A stretch of DNA of 64,000 nucleotides from Mustela lutreola. Lineage: Eukaryota > Chordata > Mammalia > Carnivora > Mustelidae. The notes under the pieces were generated by a model that ran no database searches, was not told the DNA's origin, and was given only the letters and a program-made list of their open reading frames with translations. The position numbers and the translations under genes are program-made. The stretch spans positions 74,809,910 through 74,873,909 of the forward strand of contig NC_081303.1 in the NCBI RefSeq assembly GCF_030435805.1. The letters run 5' to 3'. Shown here piece after piece: positions 11,001 through 20,460 of this stretch (the stretch's first letter is position 1; each line of letters opens with the position of its first letter).

Positions 11001-14000
11001 GGGGGTGGGGCGCAGGCAGCCGGATGGCAGCAGGGGTGCTTCTCCGAACGGGCGCGGGGTCCGCTGGGCCCCCAAAGAGACCAGCGTGGAGGGCAGTGCG
11101 CTGAGAGTTTGGTCCCTGGGGGGCGGCAGGCAGGAGTGGCTGGCCGGTCAGTCGTACAGGTCAGGGGCTACAGACTGGGGAGCGTGGGGGTGACATGGTG
11201 CGGTGGGGTGGCTGGTCCCCCGAGCACCCTCACCGTCAGGCCAGGAAGAGCGGGGCGGCCCCCGAGCTGTGAGGGAGTTGGTGGGAGGCTCGTGTGGGCA
11301 GAAGGAGGCTGCGCCATGCAGAGTGGCTCCCTGGGTTTGCAGACGGAAGGGCCCGTGTCCCGCTCTCGGCTGCCCAGGTGCACGGGGACCCGGGGTCCCC
11401 ACGTGTCCTTGTGGGTGGCCTCGGCCCGTGTCCTGTTCTCCGGCTGCCTCCCTGCCTCGTCCCGGTCCCTTCCTCCAGCTCGGCCCAGGGAGGAGGCCCG
11501 AGGCTCCAGCAGCGAGGACGACACCGAAGTGGACGTGGAAGGTCTGCGGAGACGGCGGGGGCGGGGCCGGGAGCCTCGCGCTGCTCAGCCCGCGGGGCCC
11601 CTGCGCGAGGGCCAGGCCGGAGGCGAGGGTGCGGCCTGGGAGCTGGGTGTCTCCCTCAACGTGTGTGTCCTTGGGGCCCTGGTGATGCTGGGGCTAGGAA
11701 CCCTCCTCTTCTCCGGTGAGTGGGACCTCACCTGCGGGCTCCTGGGGCCCCGTCTGGCCTCCCCGTCGCCCCCGTCCCCTCACCAAGCTCTCCGTGTCTG
11801 TTCTCAGGTGCCCTGACAGAGTCAGACAGTGGTGAGTGGGGACGGGGCCTGGCTTGTCCGAGGGAGGCCTGAGGGAGGCTGCGGGGGGCAGTCAGTGACC
11901 CTTGGGCTGTTGGTGCTGATCCTGGGCCCCTTCCCTGCCGGCCCTCTCAGCCGTGGGCTCCAGGTCCGGGGCAGGAGGGCACGCACGCGTGTGTGTATGT
12001 GAGAGTGGGCGGGAGGGGGTGTCTGGTGTACGCAGAGGCCAATTCTGGATGTGGCTTTCCTGCAGGGCCCGCGGAGGAAGTAGACCTGCAGGTCTTCCCG
12101 GACACGGGGCTGGACACGGAGGTGCGGGACTCCGCAGGGCATGGGCAGGTCGGCTTCCTGGGCCCAGAGCTAAGCAGGGCCTGCCAGGGAGACCACAGGC
12201 CATGGGGCAGGAGGGTCATTGTCTCCCTTGCCCTCAGGATGGGGCCCCGGGACCGGCAGACAGCATTCCCAGCCTACAGAGCATGGGCGCACTGCTGGAC
12301 AGGCTCGCCAAGGAGAACCAGGATGTGCGGCTGCTGCAGGCCCGGCTGCAGGTTCGTGCGCAGGGCCCTCCCTCGGCCAGGGGCTGACCGTCTTCCCTCG
12401 GAGGAAGTCGTCTTTGTTACCCGCATCTTCCAACCGGAGAGTCTCATCCCTCCTACTGCCGGGGCCCAGGCCGCATGCCTGGCAGCCCCCTTGGAGGTGG
12501 TGCTGCTTTGTTCGGAGCCATGGCAGCACCTGCGGGGATTCAGAGGGAAGGCTGAGCGGCCATCAGTTAATAGTGTCTGTTCTGGGTGGGGGAGGCGGGT
12601 CTCAGAAGGCTGATGGCAGGTGGGTCGAAGAGGGTCCTTCTAGAAGGATACGGAAGCGGAGGTCCAGGACAGGATTTGGGGATGCAGGCTCTGGTGCGGG
12701 TTGTGGCCGGCAGAGAGGAGGATCGAAGCCTCTGAGTGGCCACGCTCCTGGAGTGGATGGGGGGCGGCCCTGACGGGACCCCCCTGTGGCCCTGTCCACT
12801 CTAGGCCCAGAAGGAGGAGCTCCAGAGCCTGATGCAACAGCCCCGGGAGCTGGAGGAGGAGAACGCTGAGCTGCGGGGGGCCCTGCGGCGGGGAGAGGCG
12901 GCCCAGCGGGCCCTCGAGGCAGAGCTGCAGCAGCTGCGGGCCCGGCTGCAGGGGCTGGAGGGCGACTGCCTCCGCGGCCCAGATGGGGTGTGCCTCAGCT
13001 GGGGCCCGGGCTCTGCGCCAGCCGGGGCCACCGAGCAGCGAGGCCCCAGGGAGCAGGAGCGGGAGCCGGGCGCCGGCTTCCTGCAGCAGAAGCAGCGGCT
13101 GGAGGCCGAGGCCCAGGCGTTCCGGCGGGAGCTGGAGAGACAGCGGGAGCTGCTGGGGTCCGTGCGGCGGGACCTGGAGCAGAGCTTGAGGGACGTGGGC
13201 CGCGGGGACCCGGCGCGTGCTGGCCTGACCGCGCTGGGCCACAGACTGGCCCGGAAGCTACAGGACCTGGAGAAATGGGGCCAGCACGCGGGGGTCCCTG
13301 CCAATGCCTCCGAGGCCCGCTTCCAGAGCTCCAGGGAAGGGGGTGGAAAGGAGAAGTGGCGGGATGGGCGGGGGGCCCGGAACACCGAGCCCTGGAAGCA
13401 CAGGAAGGACGGCCTCGAGGGAAGGAAGAGCTGGGGGGGCGAGGAGGACAGGGAGGCCGCGGGGAGGGCCAAGGAGTGGAGCAGCAAGAAGGACGGCCAG
13501 CGGCAGGGTCCCGGGGAGCCCCCGAGGAGGAGTGGGGGCCTGTACCCCCCCGCGGGGCGGCAGGAGCACCTTCAGTGGAAGGAGGGGGCTAAAGGCCGGC
13601 GGGACCCCCTGGGCCTGTGGGCAGAGCTGTCGAGGCACAAGTACCGGCCGCCCCAGGGCTGCTCGGGTGTGCCTGAGTGTGCCCGGCAGGAGGGCCTGGC
13701 CTTTGGTGTGGAGCTGGCCCCGGTGCGGCAGGAGGAGCTGGCCTCCCTGCTGAGGACTTACCTGGCTCGGCTGCCCTGGGCTGGCCCCCTGACCGAGCAG
13801 CTGCCCCTCTCACCTGCTTACTTCAGCGAGGACGGCATCTTCCGCCACGACCGCCTCCGCTTCCGGGACTTTGTGGATGCCTTGGAGGACAGCCTGGAGG
13901 AGGTGGCTGTGAGGCAGACGGGGGATGATGATGAGGTGGATGACTTTGAGCGTTTCATCATCAGCCACTTCTTTGGAGACGCAGCGCTGAAGAAGAGGTG

Positions 14001-14440
14001 GGCGGCCGGGCCCAGGGGAGGGGGACAGGGTGTCTGAAGGAGCAGGGGCCCTGAGGAGGGGTCTTCATTGGAGCCGCTTTTAGTTTGTAGCTGGCTACCC
14101 ATGGGGCGGCGTCCACAGACTTGCCTGCCTTCCGGGAGGTCGGGAGCCGCCCAAGCTCACCCCATAGTGGTCTGGGCGGCCCCTCTTGGGCTGGGGAGAC
14201 TTTTCCTCCGGGGTGTTCTGTCCTGTTCTGTTCTTGCCTTCCTGGCGCCCTGACTTCACGCAGAGGTAGCCTTCTGGCTCCTGTGTTGGCTTTCTCCAGA
14301 GGAACAGGGTCCCCCCTTCCCAGGAGCTCTGTCTCACTGTGTGGCCTCATCCTCTAAAGCTGTCTTCCTGCCCCCACCCCGTGTCTCCCGACAGGTCTGG
14401 GAAGAAGGAGAGGCCCTTGCGGAGCCCGGGGAGGGGCTGA
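8062..14440 (+). CDS. PBXIP1: PBX homeobox-interacting protein 1 (HPIP)
   Basis: Ten coding exons: 8062-8112, 9575-9701, 9925-9998, 10067-10232, 11479-11715, 11808-11831, 12066-12121, 12238-12351, 12805-13997 and 14395-14440. All phases agree and the total is 695 residues; human has 731. The human protein binds PBX homeodomain proteins, oestrogen receptors and microtubules. Visible parts are the N-terminus MASCPDSDNSWVLAGSE, an acidic serine stretch (SSSEDDTEVD) followed by Arg-rich RRRRGRGR, a hydrophobic segment near residues 195-217 that could span a membrane, a Leu/Glu/Gln-rich coiled coil from about 265 to 420, a charged Lys/Gly/Arg stretch, and a conserved C-terminal domain containing the receptor motif LASLL at 595-599. 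The last exon reads RSGKKERPLRSPGRG and stops, so the His-rich tail of the human protein is absent. Exon 6 uses the acceptor at 11478, chosen by phase and similarity. Confidence 0.95.
9316..9358 (+). repeat. G-run and (GT)n microsatellite in PBXIP1 intron
   Basis: About 14 consecutive G are followed by roughly eleven GT units and then GAGAGAG, inside the intron between coding exons 1 and 2. The length is likely polymorphic. The rest of this intron (8113-9574) is unique sequence without a recognised feature. Confidence 0.9.
10388..10485 (-). repeat. MIR SINE fragment, minus orientation
   Basis: The segment CGAGGCTCAGAGAGGTTACGTGA...CCAAGGTCACGTAGCAGGGAAGTGGCAG is the reverse complement of the MIR core. 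It lies in the PBXIP1 intron 10233-11478, whose remainder shows nothing recognisable. Confidence 0.75.
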
Positions 14441-15125
14441 GGCCTGGCGTCCCCTGGTCCCAGGGACCACGCTCTCCTCTGGCTCCAAGGGGAGCAGAAT
14501 CACTCAGCACTGAGGCCACTTCTGCAGGAGAAGGCCTTAGCTGGCTTGGCCTTGCTGTCTATGCAAATGTGTGCAAATGCGGGGGCGTGACAGCCCGAGC
14601 AGGTGGGGGGGTGTGTGTGACGGAATGCTCATTCTGCAGCCACAGCTTTTACCCTTGCGCGTGTGCCCCCCACAGCGGGCCCCCTGGCTCCATGCACGGA
14701 CCCCAGTCCCCGGGATGGGGGCCCAGCACTAGGGCTTTCCCTGGAGTGTCGTTAGACTTGAAGCAGCCACCCCGGGGGCGGGGGGTGGAGTCCCCTCTTT
14801 ACCTGTGCTGCTCACGTGGCAGCACCTCCCGTGCGCACTGTAGGAGCTGCGGGTGGGGGTGGTGTCCGAGCACAGGGGCCCCGCACCCGCCTTGTCCCCC
14901 ACGCCACCCTCCCAGCCACCCCGGGACCGGGGCTGGAACTCCCCATTTCTGCTCGCAGCCTTGGGGCCCCTGCGAGATGGAGAAGATGACCATGGGTTTC
15001 GGGGTGTGAGCCTGCGGCTGTTTGATCTCGGGCCGGCTCATTCCGGGGAGCCTTGGGTTTCCGAGGCTCAAAACGGGCCTGGACGGCCGCGGAGAGACTA
15101 AATAAAGCGGCGGAAGCTCGATGCC
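14441..15125 (+). other. PBXIP1: PBXIP1 3' untranslated region with AATAAA signal
   Basis: Unique, moderately GC-rich sequence after the stop codon leads to AATAAA at 15101-15106 (GACTAAATAAAGCGG), with cleavage expected about 15-20 bases later. The length of about 690 bases is plausible for this gene. Confidence 0.75.
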
Positions 15126-15189
15126 TGCTCCGTGTCCTGCGCGCCGAAGCGGTCCGTCTCCGGGGCTCGGAGGAGGGGGCGCGGGGGCG

Positions 15190-15204
15190 CCGCTAGGTGG
15201 CGCC
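15190..15204 (+). promoter_or_regulatory. Candidate CTCF site just after PBXIP1
   Basis: CCGCTAGGTGGCGCC matches the CTCF core CCASYAGRKGGCRSY at 14 of 15 positions, with G for A at position 3. It lies in a small CpG-rich patch about 65 bases beyond the expected PBXIP1 poly(A) site, a plausible place for a domain boundary between PBXIP1 and PMVK. This is a motif match only. Confidence 0.45.
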
Positions 15205-18200
15205 CCGGCTCCGGGTTGGGCGCAGACCCCGCCGGCCCCGCCGCGGGCGGCCGCTCCCGCAGACCCAGGCCGCAGACCCCGCTGGGCTCGTCCATCCTGG
15301 CGGGGCTCCTTGATTGCCCTGGACATGCCCCGCGCGCGCGTGTAGGGGCAGAATGACGCGGTGTGGCCGCGGGCAGGGGAGAGCGCAGGTCCAGGCGGGG
15401 CTGGGGTGGACGGCGGGAGTTGGGGGGCGGGGCCGCGTAGTGAGGTCTGGGGGGTGTGGGGCGGTGGAAGGCCGGCGTCGGTGGAGCCTTCTGGGTCAGG
15501 AGGGACTCGAGGAAGTCCCCCGGCCTCGGCAGGGGGTCAGTGACTGGGGCCCGGGTCTTCAGGAAACAGGCCTTCTGGAGGGGCCTTGGGAGGATGCTGG
15601 CTAGGCTGGCCCAAGGGCCTGGATTGGGACCCCCACGAGGAGGTCTGTGTTCGCCTGTTCGAGTCCCCCGTCTTCCGCAGGTGCTCAGAGTCTGCGCGGG
15701 CTCCAGTCGGCCAGTCAGCTTGGGTTTCCGGGGCTGGGATTCCGGCCAGAAGGGAGGCCACTTTCCTCATTCTGGGGAGGGGGCACAGCCTGGCCTCCTC
15801 AGGTCCTCCTGGGCCGGTTCCTTCATCTGCATGACAAAGTCAGGGAGGCTGGGAAGAGCCCCCAAGCCCCGCTTCTTACCGGCTCCTTAGGGAGTGGCCG
15901 TGCTGAGCTGGCCATCTCAGGGACTGTCCAGTCAGTGCGACAAGGAGAGCCATGAACCCAAGGGGTCTGCCGGGGAGCCCAGGACAGCAAGGCCAGTGGC
16001 CGCTGGCTATCCCGTCCCTGGGCTGACCTGGGTAGGTGATGCTCACAGCACAAGTCATAGGTCAGCAGGCCCCTGTCAGCCCCCAGCCCGTGCACCCGCG
16101 GCAGCACTGGGAACCAGCGAACCCCGGATCCAGGTCTGCAAGTGAATGTGGGCCAAGGGAGGGTAGAGCTGGGTGGCAGCACTCCCCACCCCAACACACA
16201 CACACATACACACACACTTCCACACTCATTCACACACACCGATAATCTGTCCTGAGGGCGGGGGGGGGCGCCCTGGGGACAGGCCCACTGGACTCTGCTG
16301 CCCAGCCCTGCTTGGCCTTCCAGACTCTGGCCTGGACCTTCCCGTTTAAGTGTTTGGCTTTTCTGCCTTTTCTCTAAGAAACCCCCAGCTCAGAGCTTGG
16401 CTCCAGGGCCGGGGGGCAACTTGGGGGAGTTACTCAAGTCGGGGGTGTCTCTCTTGGGTCTTCTGCTCTCAGTAGAAACATTCTACTTCCTTTGGCCTAT
16501 CCCCATGTCCCTCTGTCCCCCGGTCTGACCTCCTTCTCCCTGTTCCTCACTGTCCAGCCTCGCTCCTTCCTGGGCTCCCCGAGGTCCTGCCCCTCCCCGG
16601 GGGCCCTCAGCCTGGCCTTCCCTCGCCAGTGCCCCCTCTGGCCCTTACCACCCTTGGGATCTCCCCGTCTCTGCCTGCCGCCCCAGGTCCCCAGGCCCCA
16701 GTCTCTCCCTACTGCCTCCCACTCCCACCTCTCCTAGGGGATGGGAGGTGCATGTGAGACTGTGGTGGTGAGTGGACTTTGGGCCTGTATAACCCCCATG
16801 AGCTCCTTGAAGGTCAAAGCCATGTGTTCCCCCTGAGAACCTCTCCCAGCCACCCCCCGCCCCGCCCCCATGGGCCCAACCCTGGCCTGGCTGGCTGTCA
16901 CCTTGGGAACCTGCCAGGGTCACCTTGATGCAGGGATGTCCCCCCATCAGGCTTGTTCTGGACCACAAGTGTTCCTGGCCCTTTCACACGTCACCTTCTT
17001 TGCGGGTCAGGTAGGGATGCTGCAGGGTGGCCGCTGGGTCTAAACCCAAACAGCAACAGGGCCCTCCCTCCCAGCTGACCCCTCAGCTGTCTGAGCCACA
17101 GAAGCCCCTGTTCACCTGCTTTCCTGCACAGCTGTCTGAGCCCTCTGCCCCCAGCCTTGTGGAAGGTCATGGCCCATCTCTCTGGTAAGCCTTGGCTGCC
17201 GCAGTAGGCCCTGCCCCAGTCACTGGTTCTTTACTCCGGGCCACATGGAGGCCCAGACCACCCAGGTCTCTCCTAACTAGTCCTTGGGGCAGAGCAGGCT
17301 CTGAGGTCAGAACACCGAGGCGCCCCCACCCCACAACCTGTGGGCCTCCGGTGAGGAGCTCCTCCCTGCTTTGGGGCTCAGCTTTCCCAGCAGTAAAGCG
17401 GAGACTGTGAGTAACACCCCAGAGGTTGTCCCAAGGGGGAAATCAGTCACTACAGACAAGCAGGAAACGGTTCAAACAGTAGCCATCACAAAGAGTCATT
17501 TTCTTGGTTTAGCCAAGCTCTAAGCGGGGAGCTGGGGGCTCTGAGAGGAGAAAGGGCTGGTTCCCGAAACACAGGGCGGAGCCGGCCGGTGGGAGGAGCT
17601 CTTGCCTCCAGCTTCGCGCTGCCGCTGTGCAGACCCAGGCCCTGAGGCTAGCCGGATTAGTCCCACAAGCAGAACCGCACCGCTCCACCGGGTCCTCTGC
17701 ACCCGCCACCGGGAGGACTTGGCCTAGCGACCAGGAGGAACTTGCCTCTGGAAGGGGGCCTCGGGCCGTCACTGAGGCAGCCCGTGGCTGGGGGGGTGGG
17801 GAGGGCAGGGGCAGAAACCTTGGCATGAGGGCTTCCCGGCAACAGGATGCCCCCCTCGTTCCCCCTCGAGTGCATGGCTGTGGGCGCAGCAGGTCCCGGG
17901 GGCCCCAGGCTGGCGTCACCGCTGTGTTTGGGAAGCGAGAGTGGGGTGCTGGGGAGGAACGGGGGAGGCAGCTCCGGGGTGCCCAAGCCACGCAGACCCA
18001 GCTCCTCTGCTCATGGCTCCCGACTGAGGCCCGTCGGCCCGACCCCTAAATAAAATAAAAGCGAGCTTCTGTCACTAGAAGACCATGCAATGAAATCAAA
18101 AAAGGACTCTTTCGTGGCTGTGGGGTCAGTTCCCCACCTCCAAAGCTGAAATCAGTGCATAATCACCTAACAGAAGGACAAAAATGATTATCTCAATCGG

Positions 18201-18224
18201 AAATCTTTAAAAATGTCTTGTTTA
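15205..18224. other. PBXIP1-PMVK intergenic sequence
   Basis: Mostly unique GC-rich sequence. A (CA)n-rich stretch lies at 16193-16240, and a weak MIR-like segment is visible at about 17375-17490 (GGCTCAGCTTTCCCAGCAGTAAAGCGGAG). I see no coding region supported by splice sites or recognisable protein similarity. Confidence 0.6.
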
Positions 18225-18385
18225 GGGGTGCCGTGGCGGCTCGGCGGGTGAAGCATCCGCCTTCGGCTCAGGTTGTGATCCCACGGTCCTGGGATGGAGC
18301 CCCACGGGTCTCCCTCTGTCTCTGCCTGCACTCTCTCCCTCCCTCTTTTTCGGTGTCAAATAAATAAATACAATCTTAAAAAAAT
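18225..18385 (+). mobile_element. can-SINE, plus orientation
   Basis: Starts GGGGTGCCGTGGCGGCTCGG, contains the tRNA-derived head with a B-box-like GATCCCACGGTCCTGGGATGG region, a CT-rich middle, and ends GTCAAATAAATAAATACAATCTTAAA. It differs from its neighbours at several places, so it is not among the youngest copies. Confidence 0.9.
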
Positions 18386-19239
18386 ATGGTCTGCCTTCTT
18401 AGTGAGGGGTGACTCCCAGTAAGGGTGTTGTCAACGGAGGCGGGCCCTGGCCTCTTCAAGCCTCGTCTTCCGGAACCTGCAGGAGGCTGCGTGGGCTGGC
18501 GTCCATCCAGAACTCGGGCTGTGCCTTCCGGGCTCATGCTGCGTCTGCCTGACAATCCCGGTGGTCCCCTCTTCCCCGCCTCACCCTCCCCAGCCCCCAG
18601 CTGGTAAACCAGGCCTCCTACCCTAAGAGGAAGGCCTCACGTTTGTGCAGAACTGCACAGCTCGCAAACGCTTTTCACGCACACTAACGTATGTGAGTTC
18701 TCTTGGTGGTGGCGGGAAGGACGGGCTGGTGTGGCGAGGCCCGAATTTCAAGGGCTGTTGGTGTCTCTGCGAGGAAAGCACCGCTTTGGGGACTAGGTGA
18801 GTGAGCAGCCCTAGAGAGCAGGGCGGCTCCGTGGGGGACAGAGCAGGCTGACCGGCTTCGGGGGACAAGGCCCAGCGTGTTCCAGGGGAGCCCGTGTCTG
18901 AGGCGAGGAGGAGGAAGAACCCTCTGGCCACCTGAGGTCAAGGGTCACCCTGCCTGCAATGAGGCCTCGGAGCCGAGGGCCAAGCTGCAGTGACGGAAGG
19001 AGTGCGGGGACTGCAGGCTGCCCGCACTGACCAGGGAAAAGGCCGCCCAGCCGGGTGGTTACGAGCCTTGCAGGAGCTGGAGTTTTCCGACTTGGGAAGG
19101 AGGGAGGCCTCTGACCCAAAGTCTGTGCTGCGGTAGGAGGGCTGGGGGCGGATAAACCCTCCATCTGAGAGGGCAGCGCGGGGTGGGGGGGGGGGCACTG
19201 AGGCGACTCTGAGAGGCGGGGAGGGTGTTTCTGATGGGA
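18386..19239. other. Intergenic sequence before PMVK promoter
   Basis: Unique sequence. A short segment at about 18640-18690 (TGCACAGCTCGCAAACGCTTTTCACGC) resembles an ancient MIR/L2-type 3' end. Nothing else is recognised. Confidence 0.5.
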
Positions 19240-20009
19240 TCATCCGAGGGGAACTCCTGGGCGCTCCGCGCAGCGGGGATGGGAGAGAATCAGGTGGAGG
19301 AAGGACCCGCGGGGAGTCCCCAGTCCTTCCAGCGGGGGAGGAGGCTCTGCGCCTTCCGTGGGCCCCGACGTGCCTGCAGAGGACGCGCTGCATCCGGAAC
19401 GACGGGACCAGGAGCGCCTGCCCCACTGCGCCGCGACTCTGCTGCAGCCCCGCAGCCCGCGATCTCGCCCACCGCCCGAGCGGGTCCGAGCTGGAAGGGA
19501 GCCCCACGGTGTGCAGCGCCGAGCCACGGACGAGCGCGGGGACCGCACGCTTGCTTCGAACCGGACCAAACACGGCACCTTCCAGGAGCCCGTTCTCTCC
19601 GCGTCCGGCCGCGCCCAGGCCCCGCCGGGCTTCTGCGCCCAGGACTCGGCGCGCCCGGGGCTCCCTTCTCTCCCCGACGGCCTTGGCCTTCGCGGCTCGC
19701 AGCGGCGGACAAGCGCAGACCAGCAGGCCGGCGGGTCCCAGCTCAGGGCGACGGCGCTCCACGCTCGGGGCCGGCCGCTCCCGCCGCGGGCTTCCCGGGA
19801 GCGGGCGGACCCCCGCACCTCCAGGGTCCCGGCCCGACTCCGGGTAGCACGAGGTCGTCTGGGCCGGGTTGACTCCCACCCCCTTCAGCGCACCCCACCG
19901 ACGCCGGCGCGCCAGGTCCGTCCCACCCGGCCAGCGCCCGCCACCCGCCCGCGCGGGGAACCGCAGCGGCTGCTGCCCGGTCCGCAAACCCGCGAGCGCC
20001 CCCCCCGCC

Positions 20010-20017
20010 TGACGTCA
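20010..20017. promoter_or_regulatory. PMVK: Full CRE palindrome TGACGTCA
   Basis: A perfect CREB/ATF consensus in CGCCTGACGTCACAG, about 450 bases upstream of the PMVK start codon. Confidence 0.6.
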
Positions 20018-20265
20018 CAGACACGCCCCGGAACCGCCCCCTCCCGCCCCTCCGGGAGGACCCACGTTCACCGCGGGGCACCGACGAGGTCGCTTTTAGT
20101 CCGTGCGCCTCGGCGAGCACCCGAGGAGGGAAGCCTGCAGACCAGCTCGGCATGGTCTCGGCTGTTCTGTCTCTGCGGGTTTCCAGGGCTGCGTGGCGCA
20201 ATCGTGAGGCTCAGCTCGCGGCATTTCAGGGCTTCACCCCCTACAAGAGAATGGTTGTGTCCGGA

Positions 20266-20273
20266 TGACGTCA
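20266..20273. promoter_or_regulatory. PMVK: Second full CRE palindrome TGACGTCA
   Basis: A perfect palindrome in CCGGATGACGTCAGGC, 256 bases after the first and about 195 bases before the ATG, at a position typical of functional CREs in CpG-island promoters. Confidence 0.6.
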
Positions 20274-20460
20274 GGCTCCGGGCGGGGCCGAGCCGTTCCG
20301 AGGGAGCTCCGCGCGGGACCGTCCTTCGGGCGGAGCCACGCCCTCCGTCGGCGTGCGGCGGCGGGGGCGTGTCCACGGCGGCCCTCTCTGCGGCTGCGCG
20401 GGCGCTGTCCCGGGGTCCCGGCGCGGGCGGGATCCTGGACGGCGGCGGGAAGGCGGCCGC

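Larger units (their letters stand above)
19240..20460 (+). promoter_or_regulatory. PMVK: CpG-island promoter and 5' UTR of PMVK
   Basis: Very CpG-dense sequence runs into exon 1 and to about 20640. Two full cAMP-response elements TGACGTCA are present (20010-20017 and 20266-20273). No clear TATA box is seen. Mevalonate-pathway genes are usually SREBP-2 targets, but I could not find a convincing sterol-response element by eye. Long open frames across this island are composition artefacts. Confidence 0.75.
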
